A stretch of 64,000 bases of DNA, from the NCBI RefSeq assembly GCF_000442275.2, contig NZ_KE557312.1, positions 248,001 to 312,000 on the forward strand, given 5' to 3'. The translations under genes were made by a program, and so were the position numbers. Source of the DNA: Litoreibacter arenae DSM 19593 (GTDB lineage Bacteria; Pseudomonadota; Alphaproteobacteria; Rhodobacterales; Rhodobacteraceae). Shown here in pieces: positions 54,398 to 64,000 of the stretch. The notes under the pieces were generated by a model. That model ran no database searches and was not told the DNA's origin. It saw only the letters and a list, made by a program, of their open reading frames with translations. Position 1 is the stretch's first letter, and each line of letters begins with the position of its first letter.

Positions 54398-55828
54398 TCA
54401 CACAATCTTCGATGAATGCCACACGTTCTTGACGATCATGTAATTGTCCAGCCCTTCCGAGCCACCCTCACGACCATAGCCGCTGGACTTTACCCCGCCA
54501 AAGGGCGTCTCGGGCATCGAGGCTTCAAGAGTGTTGATGGACAGGTTTCCGACCTCGACCTCGTCAATCAGGCGGTCGATATAATCCGCGCGGTTGGTGA
54601 AAGCATAGCCGGCAAGCCCGTAGGGCACGGAATTGGCACGTGTGATTGCATCATCAAGGGACGTCACAGGGTTGATAACAGCAACCGGCCCAAAAGGTTC
54701 TTCCTGCATGATACGCGCATCATCCGGGACATTGACCAGCACTGTTGGCTCGAAAAAATAGCCGGAGTTGCCAAGGCGTGCGCCACCTGTTGCCACCGTT
54801 GCGCCTTTGGCGCGGGCATCTTCAACCAGCGCCGTCAAGGCCGGGACGCGTCGATCATTGGCGAGCGGTCCCATTTCGACGCCCGCCTCCATGCCGTTGC
54901 CGACCACGGTCTGGGCGGCACGCGCAACGAAGGTGTCCGTGAACTGCTCAAAGATCCCTTCATTGACAAAGAAGCGTGTGGGCGAGGTGCAAACCTGACC
55001 CGCATTACGCATCTTGCGGATCGCCCCGGAGGTGGCAGCTGCTGTGACGTCCGTATCTTCACAAACGATGACCGGCGCGTGCCCACCAAGTTCCATCAGC
55101 ACAGAGGTCATGTTCTCGGAGGCAAGCGTCGTCAGATGACGGCCAACGGGGGTCGAGCCGGTGAACGCCACAAGGCGCACGGGGTCTTGCGGGATCAGGT
55201 GGCTGGAAATTTCGGCAGGATCACCAAACACAAGGTTCAGCACACCGGCAGGCAGCCCCGCATCTTCAAAGGCGCGCGCAATATGGACGGCGCCAGCAGG
55301 CGTCTCTTCCGCCGCTTTGAGGATGATCGAGCAGCCAGAGGCCAAGGCCCCCGCAATCTTGCGCGCAGGCTGGCTCATCGGGAAATTCCATGGCGAAAAG
55401 GCCGCGACCACGCCGATCGGTTGATGGTGGACGGAAAATTTGTGACCGCGTGCCGCAGGAATGATCCGGCCATAGGTGCGCATCGCTTCGCCCGCATCCC
55501 ATTCAAAGAATTCGGCGCCGCGGATCACTTCCAGTCGAGCCTGCGCAAGCGGCTTTCCGTGCTCCAAAGTGATCGACTGCGCAATCTCCTCCTGGCGTTC
55601 ACGCATCAGCGCCGCAGCTCTCAGGATTGTATCACCACGCTCGCGGGGGGATGTTGCACTCCAGATCCGAAACCCCTTTTCGGCGGCGTCCAATGCATCA
55701 TCAAGATCGCTTTTTTCGGCGTAAGGCAACCTTCCAAGCTCTTGTTCCGTCGCCGGGTTAACCACGGGCATATCGCGACCTGTGGTTCTCCATTCACCTG
55801 CTATAAACAATTTCAGCTCTGGATACAT
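54398..55828 (-). CDS. NAD(P)-dependent aldehyde dehydrogenase
   Basis: 476 aa ALDH. Landmarks are FSPWNFPMSQPARKIAGALASGC, FTGSTPVGRHL, the catalytic Glu in LMELGGHAPVIV, the catalytic Cys in RNAGQVCTSPTRFFV and EEPFGPVAVI. Overall closest in pattern to succinate/2-oxoglutarate-semialdehyde dehydrogenases. Next to kynU and the nbaC-type dioxygenase it could oxidise 2-aminomuconate semialdehyde, but that is inferred from context. Start 55828 (MYPELKLFIAGEW) has GGAG upstream. Confidence 0.85.
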   Translation of the reverse strand: MYPELKLFIAGEWRTTGRDMPVVNPATEQELGRLPYAEKSDLDDALDAAEKGFRIWSATSPRERGDTILRAAALMRERQEEIAQSITLEHGKPLAQARLEVIRGAEFFEWDAGEAMRTYGRIIPAARGHKFSVHHQPIGVVAAFSPWNFPMSQPARKIAGALASGCSIILKAAEETPAGAVHIARAFEDAGLPAGVLNLVFGDPAEISSHLIPQDPVRLVAFTGSTPVGRHLTTLASENMTSVLMELGGHAPVIVCEDTDVTAAATSGAIRKMRNAGQVCTSPTRFFVNEGIFEQFTDTFVARAAQTVVGNGMEAGVEMGPLANDRRVPALTALVEDARAKGATVATGGARLGNSGYFFEPTVLVNVPDDARIMQEEPFGPVAVINPVTSLDDAITRANSVPYGLAGYAFTNRADYIDRLIDEVEVGNLSINTLEASMPETPFGGVKSSGYGREGGSEGLDNYMIVKNVWHSSKIV

Positions 55829-55903
55829 TGATCTCGCACTCCTTGATTTTTCGCGTCCAGTTCGGTCAATGTTGGAGGCCAATTCAAGTGAATTGAGCGG
55901 ATA

Positions 55904-55928
55904 CTGGTATCAGTTTCAAGAATACCAG
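55904..55928. promoter_or_regulatory. LysR-type dyad upstream of the ALDH-kynU operon
   Basis: CTGGTAT (55904-55910) and ATACCAG (55922-55928) form a perfect 7-bp inverted repeat with an 11-bp spacer, the T-N11-A architecture of LTTR sites. It lies about 75 bp before the ALDH start, just after the lysR stop. Confidence 0.6.
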
Positions 55929-55931
55929 AGC

Positions 55932-56876
55932 TCATCTTTCTTTTGCGGCAACGTGCAGCGCGTCTTTGAAAGCCTGTCCGGCAGGTGAAAGACTATTGTC
56001 GCTGCGGTAGGTCAGGCCGATCGGACTTTGGCCAAACGGAACGTCCCAATTCAGGGCGGTGAGGTATCCGTTATCGACGTCTTGCTGGACGACTTCAGCA
56101 GGCATCAAGCCGATCCAGTCGCTGGATTGCAGCATTGCCCTGTTGGCGAGATAGGAGACAGACTCGATCGCGAACGGGGGCGTATACTGACCTTGGCTGA
56201 TAAAGAACTGGTCAATCTGGCGGCGCATGGTGGTCTCAACCGGGGGCAATATCCATCCAAACGGCTTGATTTGATTGAATGGTAGCGACTTGACCTGAGC
56301 CAGCGGGTGGTCATTGCCAACAACCGCTGTGACACGGTCCTCGAACAGTTTTTCCTGTTTCAATCTATCGCGATGCCGATGCGACGGAAGTCGCCCAACG
56401 ACCAGATCAATTTCCCCCGATAGCAGCGCAGGCATCAGAACTTCATTGGTCCCTTCGTTAATCTTGATTGCAACCTTGGGCCGGTCCCGCAGCACTTTCG
56501 CAATTGCGGCCGGTAGCAGTTTTGTCGACGCCGCAAGTAACGTCCCCACGACAACCCGTCCGCTATTGCCTTCGTTCAAGTCATCCAGTTCCTGTGCCGC
56601 GTTAGACACTTGTGCAAAGATCAACTTGCCATGACGGATCAGGGTTTCACCAAAGACGGTGGGCACAACCCCGCGATTGGTGCGGGTGAAGAGCTTCACT
56701 TCGAAGTCGATTTCAAGGTCCTGGATCATCTTTGTCGCGGCGGGTTGCGATATGCTCAATTCACGCGCGGCGTTCTGGATGTTGCCATGATTGCCGACGG
56801 CAACCAGCAGCCGGAGCTGGCGCAATTTCAGCCGCGTCAAGGCGCGATCCACTATGCGGGAATGCTTTGCGATCAT
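55932..56876 (-). CDS. LysR-family regulator of the island
   Basis: 314 aa LTTR. The winged HTH is at ALTRLKLRQLRLLVAVGNHGNIQNAARELSIS, then QPAATKMIQDLEIDF; the effector domain runs from about residue 95 (SGRVVVGTLLAASTKLLPAAI). The HTH resembles the GbpR/PcaQ-like group (RQLRLLVAV...ISQPAATKMI). It is divergent from the DHDPS-like operon and upstream of ALDH-kynU. Matching dyads lie on both sides, so it probably controls both and itself. Confidence 0.88.
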   Translation of the reverse strand: MIAKHSRIVDRALTRLKLRQLRLLVAVGNHGNIQNAARELSISQPAATKMIQDLEIDFEVKLFTRTNRGVVPTVFGETLIRHGKLIFAQVSNAAQELDDLNEGNSGRVVVGTLLAASTKLLPAAIAKVLRDRPKVAIKINEGTNEVLMPALLSGEIDLVVGRLPSHRHRDRLKQEKLFEDRVTAVVGNDHPLAQVKSLPFNQIKPFGWILPPVETTMRRQIDQFFISQGQYTPPFAIESVSYLANRAMLQSSDWIGLMPAEVVQQDVDNGYLTALNWDVPFGQSPIGLTYRSDNSLSPAGQAFKDALHVAAKER

Positions 56877-56978
56877 TGACAGGCCACCTCTACAAATCTG
56901 CCCGGCCTTTCGTTGAAACCAGTTTTCATATCATTATCCCTTGGTTGGTGCCGACTTAACCGGAATTGATAGCCTCTT

Positions 56979-56999
56979 GATATAGCTAATAATGATATC
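56979..56999. promoter_or_regulatory. LysR-type dyad in the lysR / lyase divergent gap
   Basis: GATAT (56979-56983) and ATATC (56995-56999) are inverted repeats exactly 11 bp apart, 84 bp before the DHDPS-like ATG and about 100 bp before the lysR ATG. Same spacing and related arms as the dyads at 55904 and 48246. Confidence 0.6.
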
Positions 57000-57083
57000 T
57001 AGTTCTGGTGTTTCGTGTTGGCAATGCTGTTTCAATGCGGCCTTCTGAACTTGAACACTGGTTTTCCAACACAGGTCGGACCG

Positions 57084-58620
<1,537 letters not shown>

Positions 58621-58640
58621 ATAATCAATAACGAAGTTGA

Positions 58641-59630
<990 letters not shown>

Positions 59631-59649
59631 TGCGTCTGGTTTTGTGTGG

Positions 59650-59676
59650 AAAGGCGCGAGGCAATCTCGCGCCTTT
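59650..59676 (+). promoter_or_regulatory. Intercistronic hairpin between dctP and dctQ
   Basis: AAAGGCGCGAG (59650-59660) pairs perfectly with CTCGCGCCTTT (59666-59676) around GCAAT, with no long T-run after it. Such stem-loops behind a binding-protein gene protect its mRNA or reduce read-through, giving more DctP than membrane subunits. Confidence 0.7.
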
Positions 59677-59693
59677 CTGATAGGGAACTGACA

Positions 59694-60227
59694 ATGCTCT
59701 ACCGTATTTCAGCAACATGGGCGCGCGTGGAACTTTGGGCGGCAGCGGTTCTGGCTGTCTGCGTCACGCTATTGGTTCTTCTAAATGTTGTGACACGAAA
59801 TACAGGTAACGCCCTGTTCTGGGTCGATGAACTCGCAATTTATGCAATGGCCTGGATGACATTTCTCGGTGCGTCCGCCGCGCTGCATTACCGCAATTCC
59901 GTGGTGATTACATTGTTGCCCGACGCAGTTTCTCTGCGCACCAAGGCCGTGATCGTCAAAATCGTGGACATCATCGTCTTCGGTTTTGCATTGGCTATGC
60001 TGTGGTTCTGCTGGCGGTGGTTCATGCCCTTAGAGCTTGCGCGGGCAGGGTTTGACACCAAGATATTTCAGGGCAACACGTTTAACTTTATCTACGCCGA
60101 GCCAACGTCCACGCTTGGCATTCCAAAGTACATTTTCTGGAGCGTCATGTGGCTGTTCGCCTTGGGGGCGACGCTGCATTCCACAATGCACCTGATGACC
60201 GCGCCTTCACAGATTGAAAAATCATGA
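59694..60227 (+). CDS. TRAP transporter small permease (DctQ)
   Basis: 177 aa with four spans (WARVELWAAAVLAVCVTLLVLLNVVTRN; LFWVDELAIYAMAWMTFLGASAAL; VDIIVFGFALAMLWFCWRWF; YIFWSVMWLFALGATLHSTMHL). The WVDELAIYAMAWMTFLG motif is the DctQ signature. Start 59694 (MLYRISATWARVELW) is preferred over an ATG that lies inside the hairpin region. It overlaps dctM by four bases. Confidence 0.9.
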   Translation: MLYRISATWARVELWAAAVLAVCVTLLVLLNVVTRNTGNALFWVDELAIYAMAWMTFLGASAALHYRNSVVITLLPDAVSLRTKAVIVKIVDIIVFGFALAMLWFCWRWFMPLELARAGFDTKIFQGNTFNFIYAEPTSTLGIPKYIFWSVMWLFALGATLHSTMHLMTAPSQIEKS

Positions 60228-61483
60228 GCCCTGTCGTCTTCCTGGTGGCGCTGCTGCTATCCGTACCGGTCGCTATTGTCCTCGTCATCACTGCGGCTTG
60301 GTACATTTGGGAAAGCGGAAACACTGTTCTGTACGACAGCTTCGCCCAGAAAATGTTCGGTGGGCTGGAAAACTACGGCCTTCTCGCAGTTCCTTTGTTC
60401 ATGCTCACCGGAGAATTGATGAACGAAGGCGGGATGACCAAACGCCTGATCAATATGGCGCGTGTTTTCGTCGGCGGATTTCGGGGCGGGTTGGCGTATA
60501 TCAACCTCCTCGCCAATATGTTTATGGCGGCAATCATCGGGTCGGCAACCGCCCAGATCGCCGTGATGTCGCGCGCAATGGTTCCTGCAATGGAAGCAGA
60601 AGGGTACAACCGCGGATTTGCGGCGGCCACCACTGCGGCGGGCGGTTTGTTGGCGCCTGTTATTCCGCCGTCGATGATGTTTGTGATCTTCGGGGTTCTG
60701 GCGCAGGTCCCGATTGGAGAGATGTTCATCGCAGGAATTATTCCGGGTTTATTGCTGACAGGTGCTTTTGCATTGGTCATCACACTTGTCGGCTTGCAAC
60801 AGCAGTTTCCAAAGGACGTGTGGATGTCGCGCAAAGAGGCCGGCCGAGCGCTGCTCGAGGCAATGCCCGCCCTTCTTATCCCACTGGCGATCATCGGTGG
60901 CATCTTGTTTGGCATCGCGACCCCGACAGAATCCGCCGCCATCGCATCCTTGATCGCTTTCCTTGTGGGGTGGCTCTTCTATCGAGAGTTGAAGCCGCGC
61001 CAATTGGCGAAGATGTTCAAACGCACAGCGGTAAACGCGTCGATGATTATTTTCATGATCTCGGCCGCAAGCGTTTTTGGCTGGGTCATCATCTACGGGG
61101 AGCTGCCACAGAAACTTGCAGGGTTCATTACATCAATCACGTCTGATCCGTTTGTGTTCTTCCTGATCGTCAATCTTGCTTTGCTGTTGGTCGGAATGGT
61201 GATCGACGGCATCGCCGCAATAATTCTCATCACCCCGATTTTGTTGCCCATTGCAACGGGCAATTACGACATAAGCCCGCACCAGTTTGGTGTCGTCGTG
61301 TGTTTGAACCTTGTCCTTGGACTTCTGACACCGCCAGTCGGGATCGGGCTCTATATTGCGTCGTCGATGAGCGACACATCAGCGGGTGCCATTCTCAGGG
61401 CCCTATGGCCATTTCTCCTCGCTGTCGCTGTGGTTCTGGTTCTGCTGAGCTATTTCGCCAGTCTGTCGACGTTTCTGATCTAG
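60224..61483 (+). CDS. TRAP transporter large permease (DctM)
   Basis: 419 aa, about 12 spans, sodium-coupled secondary transporter subunit. DctM features are YGLLAVPLFMLTGELMNEGGMTKRLI, SATAQIAVMSRAMVPAMEAEGYNRGFAAATTAAGGLLAPVIPPSMMFVIFG, IATPTESAAIASLIA and NLVLGLLTPPVGIGLYIASS. It is the last gene of the lyase-nbaC-dctPQM operon. Confidence 0.94.
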   Translation: MSPVVFLVALLLSVPVAIVLVITAAWYIWESGNTVLYDSFAQKMFGGLENYGLLAVPLFMLTGELMNEGGMTKRLINMARVFVGGFRGGLAYINLLANMFMAAIIGSATAQIAVMSRAMVPAMEAEGYNRGFAAATTAAGGLLAPVIPPSMMFVIFGVLAQVPIGEMFIAGIIPGLLLTGAFALVITLVGLQQQFPKDVWMSRKEAGRALLEAMPALLIPLAIIGGILFGIATPTESAAIASLIAFLVGWLFYRELKPRQLAKMFKRTAVNASMIIFMISAASVFGWVIIYGELPQKLAGFITSITSDPFVFFLIVNLALLLVGMVIDGIAAIILITPILLPIATGNYDISPHQFGVVVCLNLVLGLLTPPVGIGLYIASSMSDTSAGAILRALWPFLLAVAVVLVLLSYFASLSTFLI

Positions 61484-61578
61484 GTGGCAAAAGCTGAAAT
61501 AGCCCTTAATCGCAAAGGATTGTTTTTGTTTCATGGGGGGTAGTGACCCTCTTTGACGCGTGCCTTGCACAAAGGGCG

Positions 61579-62019
61579 TCACGGTTCCAACTCAAAGTTC
61601 TGGCCATAACGAATATTGCAACCGTTGAGATCAATAGCATCGAATTCTCGCATGCCCCACGGACAGTTCTTTGGTGGGGTTGATATGTTTACACCGTTGC
61701 TTCTGGCACGCTGATACATCCCATCCAAATTGCTGATACCGAAATAGAGCCAATTCTCGCCAAGTTGCGGAACCCCGGTTTGGAAATGCAGGCAAGCGGC
61801 ACCGAACAAAATTGCGCCATGACTTGGTGGCTGTCCCGAAAGAAACCTGACCATAAAATCCGGCTTTTCGACGTACCAGCGACAGGCGTCAGCCACATCT
61901 GGTACAGCCAATGCCGGATAAACTGCTGAAAATTCGATGAGGTCAAGCGGGTGGACATGTCTGGCTGCCTGCTTTGCCACACGCCTCATCTCTCTACATC
62001 GAAGAGGGCCCAATTTCAA
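61579..62019 (-). CDS. VOC-family protein
   Basis: About 146 aa (an internal Met may be the true start). A single vicinal-oxygen-chelate module: YPALAVPDVADACRWYVEKPDFMVRFLSG, then AILFGAACLHFQTG, ENWLYFGISNLDGMYQRARSNGVNI and MREFDAIDLNGCNIRYGQNFE, the bleomycin-resistance/glyoxalase-like layout. His/Glu metal ligands are not all obvious, so it may bind rather than catalyse. It is on the opposite strand at the island's right edge and could belong to either side. Confidence 0.72.
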   Translation of the reverse strand: MKLGPLRCREMRRVAKQAARHVHPLDLIEFSAVYPALAVPDVADACRWYVEKPDFMVRFLSGQPPSHGAILFGAACLHFQTGVPQLGENWLYFGISNLDGMYQRARSNGVNISTPPKNCPWGMREFDAIDLNGCNIRYGQNFELEP

Positions 62020-62110
62020 AAGCTCCTATTCAGCCACGCGCCGCAAAGGTCTGAATCGTCCGCAGAGCCGCCTTCAATCTGAAATCCCCACACCCTCTGC
62101 CAAGTCCCCG

Positions 62111-62246
62111 TAGGACGGGCCTCACCCCGCCACCCCACGCGCGCCCCGTAGGGTGGGCGGTCCCATCCACCTTGCCACCCATGCCGCGTCAAGCCATGGT
62201 GGCCGGAATGGTAGAGATTTCCGAAATAACCGACCGCAAGAGCCTT
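62111..62246. repeat. Right boundary repeat: REP-like hairpins plus the start of the Ala-rich gene
   Basis: This segment follows the same order as the left repeat at 47646-47766: GTAGGACGGGCCTCACCCCG, then CCGTAGGGTGGGCGGTCCCA, then the ATG and first codons of the 529-aa gene. The two copies are clearly alignable but diverged, with small indels between the hairpins and the ATG. A third REP copy (GTAGGGCGGGGTTCACCCCG) lies at 63811 behind the gene. Confidence 0.7.
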
Positions 62247-63797
62247 GAGGCGTGGCTGCTGGAGCAGGACGATCCCAAAGCCGTATCAGCGATAATCGCC
62301 CATCGCGCCGCGATGCGGGTTTTGCCGATTGCGTGGCAGTGGTTTTCAAAGGTCACACACAAATCTGATATGGCAACTTTGCGTGTTTTAAGAGCACCTT
62401 TGACTTCTGAGGTTGCTTGCTTCGCAACCATTTTTGTGGCCGCTCCCATCGCCGCTGCTCGTGCGGCCGACGTCGCGGTCACTTACGCTGGCACCGCCGC
62501 CGATACCGCCGCCGCGAGAGACGATACGGTCGCACGCGCCGATGCTGCCGCCGCTCGTGCTGCCGCGTCCGCTATCTCTCACGCTGCTAAAGTCTCCGGT
62601 GCCGCCGATGCCGCCGCTGAACCCACCTTAGTTGCCATCGCGCGCGTCGCGGCAGCTGAATACTCGACGTCCATTAACCTCAATATCTGGCCCCACATCC
62701 GCCGCGACTGCAGCGCATATCTGGCGGGGGAGGATTTCACCTCCGCCCATCTCTGGCCCGGCGACGGCAACCCACTCGCGCAGGTTTGGGAGGCCCTGAA
62801 GAAAGACCTCTCCAAACCCGCAGGCTCCGAGGCCACAGCCCGCGGCGAAACAGGTCTCGACTGGTCCTTCTGGATCGACTGGTACGACCGCGCCCTCACC
62901 GGCACCGAGGACCGCTGGGACATGCTCACCGAAATCGCCCTGCTCGACAGCAAAGTCTGGGAAGGTGAAGCGTCGGTCCTGATGGACGAGATCAACAAGA
63001 TTTGGAGAATGCACTCTGCGGCGGCAGCGCCTAATGGCGAGGAGCTATCAGTCAACTCTGCGAACGGGCGATACCGCGTCACGCCTGCTGTCGCCGACAC
63101 TGCTGAACTCTACGCGGAAACGCGCGGCAAGCTGTCGGCGGTCCTCAGCCTTCCCGCATTTCAGGAACCGTTGGAAAACCAATACACGGCGTTACGCGAA
63201 GAACTGGACATGTTGCGTAACGCAAACGCAACACATGACGATGCTCCGCGCATGTTGCATTCAACCTGCGTCCGCGCTCGGGCACGCCTCCGCGTCAAAT
63301 TTCAAAACGAAGTCTGTCCCACTCCCGAGGAAGACGCCAATTCCCTCGACCTTCTTGGGTCGGTAGAGGAGGTGATCTCAGACCTGGTCAGCCAGAACGA
63401 GAAGGTCAAACAAGCCGTCATCGCCAAGGCGAAGGTCTCGTTTGAACTGCATGGGGACCGCGCCGAAATCATCGCAGAAGCAGATATGCAGTTGGCTGAG
63501 ATATCCGAGGGCCTTTTGGCCACACAAATGCCCGAACTGGCAGAGGTCATTCGAGACCCGTCGGCTTCCGACGATGAAAAGGCCGAGGCGCTTTACGTCA
63601 GTGCGGCGCGTCTTTTGCGCGTCGGTGTTATCGAGGCGTACAAAGGCAGCAAGTCGGTCGTTGGCGAAATTGAATGGTGGTCGGAGCGCGGGGTGAAACT
63701 GACGGTCAATGCTGGAAAGATCGTCGGAGCATCTGCTGCCGTCACCTCTCCACTCTGGCTTGAGAACGCACTCAAAGTCATCTTGACCCTACTCTGA
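62208..63797 (+). CDS. Ala-rich hypothetical protein upstream of murB
   Basis: 529 aa from ATG 62208 (starts 4, 9 or 12 codons upstream are possible). Residues ~70-155 are an Ala-rich, likely helical, imperfect repeat (AARAADVAVTYAGTAADTAAARDDTVARADAAAARAA). A Trp-rich block (GLDWSFWIDWYDRALTGTEDRWDMLTEIALLD) comes next, then a long charged helical region (DLLGSVEEVISDLVSQNEKVKQAVIAKAKVSFEL) and a hydrophobic C-terminus (WLENALKVILTLL). No family with known function is recognised. A truncated paralogue start is at 47729. Confidence 0.65.
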   Translation: MVEISEITDRKSLEAWLLEQDDPKAVSAIIAHRAAMRVLPIAWQWFSKVTHKSDMATLRVLRAPLTSEVACFATIFVAAPIAAARAADVAVTYAGTAADTAAARDDTVARADAAAARAAASAISHAAKVSGAADAAAEPTLVAIARVAAAEYSTSINLNIWPHIRRDCSAYLAGEDFTSAHLWPGDGNPLAQVWEALKKDLSKPAGSEATARGETGLDWSFWIDWYDRALTGTEDRWDMLTEIALLDSKVWEGEASVLMDEINKIWRMHSAAAAPNGEELSVNSANGRYRVTPAVADTAELYAETRGKLSAVLSLPAFQEPLENQYTALREELDMLRNANATHDDAPRMLHSTCVRARARLRVKFQNEVCPTPEEDANSLDLLGSVEEVISDLVSQNEKVKQAVIAKAKVSFELHGDRAEIIAEADMQLAEISEGLLATQMPELAEVIRDPSASDDEKAEALYVSAARLLRVGVIEAYKGSKSVVGEIEWWSERGVKLTVNAGKIVGASAAVTSPLWLENALKVILTLL

Positions 63798-63810
63798 AAA
63801 TTGTGGCGTA

Positions 63811-63834
63811 GGGCGGGGTTCACCCCGCCACCCC
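63811..63834. repeat. REP-like hairpin before murB
   Basis: GGCGGGG-TTCA-CCCCGCC with flanking GTAG and ACCCC is nearly identical to the hairpin at 47650. It lies between the Ala-rich gene and murB; the rest of this ~150-bp gap shows nothing else clear. Confidence 0.6.
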
Positions 63835-63944
63835 ATGCCCGAAAACGTGCCATACGTTTTGCCGACACAATGCCGACGCTTTGCAGACCGCCGTTTTTGC
63901 CTTTCCCCTTGCCCATCCAGCCCCGCTTCCGTAGCACGGAATCC

Positions 63945-64000
63945 ATGACCGATTTCCCCACTCCGCGCGGCACCCTGACGCCTGATCGCCCCCTCGCGGA
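63945..64000 (+). CDS. murB: UDP-N-acetylenolpyruvoylglucosamine reductase (5' end only)
   Basis: Partial. ATG 63945 opens MTDFPTPRGTLTPDRPLA, which matches the conserved N-terminus of Rhodobacteraceae MurB (x-x-x-PTPRG-x-L-x-x-x-RPLA). The gene continues past the window. Its identity rests on 18 codons plus the expected order murC-DUF2484-murB. It would reduce UDP-GlcNAc-enolpyruvate to UDP-MurNAc. Confidence 0.72.
   Translation, partial: MTDFPTPRGTLTPDRPLA

Overview
The window comes from a chromosome of an alphaproteobacterium, most likely a marine Rhodobacteraceae (Roseobacter-group) member. The gene orders used for this placement are: his genes interleaved with small exported proteins; tRNA-Tyr divergent from rlmB; betI-betC-betB-betA; a DUF1127 gene followed by CCUCCUCCC-loop hairpins; and murC-DUF2484-murB. 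The sequence is mostly GC-rich and densely coding. About 47.7-62.1 kb looks less GC-rich and carries long non-coding or relic stretches. No rRNA, CRISPR array, integrase or transposase was seen.

Layout: 0.1-2.1 kb holds a CoA-binding protein, a 107-bp palindromic element, a small zinc-ribbon protein, rlmB and tRNA-Tyr. 2.2-7.7 kb holds a DTD-motif putative glycosyltransferase and hisE, hisF, hisA, hisH and hisB, with three small exported or lipoprotein genes on the other strand. 7.8-12.7 kb holds tRNA-Gly, an EEP-fold hydrolase, a TerB/J-domain protein, GNAT and VOC proteins, 5-formyl-THF cyclo-ligase and a YmdB-type phosphoesterase. 12.8-20.9 kb holds two SLC13/RCK permeases around a lipoprotein, yebC, the divergent argP/argO pair, a DMT exporter and exoD. 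21.0-26.3 kb is the glycine-betaine operon betI-betC-betB-betA behind a BetI-like operator. 26.3-31.7 kb holds a UvrD/PcrA helicase, a divergent LysE/Lrp pair, the CcaF1/CcsR-type small-RNA locus and mrp.

31.7-47.6 kb is the division and cell-wall cluster: mraZ, rsmH, ftsL, ftsI, murE, murF, mraY, (SDR), murD, ftsW, murG, murC, a 27-aa ORF and DUF2484. It lies behind two arrays of MraZ-type TGGGN boxes at 10-bp pitch. The cluster resumes only at 63.9 kb, where murB begins and runs off the window. The 16.3 kb between is an insertion with diverged direct repeats near its ends: REP-like hairpins plus the first codons of a 529-codon Ala-rich gene.

The insertion encodes a tripartite tricarboxylate-type transporter (tctCBA), a sulfatase/phosphonate-monoester-hydrolase-like enzyme, kynureninase, an aldehyde dehydrogenase, a LysR regulator, a DHDPS-family lyase, 3-hydroxyanthranilate 3,4-dioxygenase, a TRAP transporter (dctPQM) and a VOC protein. 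Three intergenic regions in it share a GRTAT-N11-RTAYC dyad, which suggests one LysR-controlled regulon. My inference is a catabolic island for a kynurenine or 3-hydroxyanthranilate-type compound, possibly carried as an ester. No recognisable ACMS decarboxylase is present. This island is the best candidate in the window for an undescribed system.
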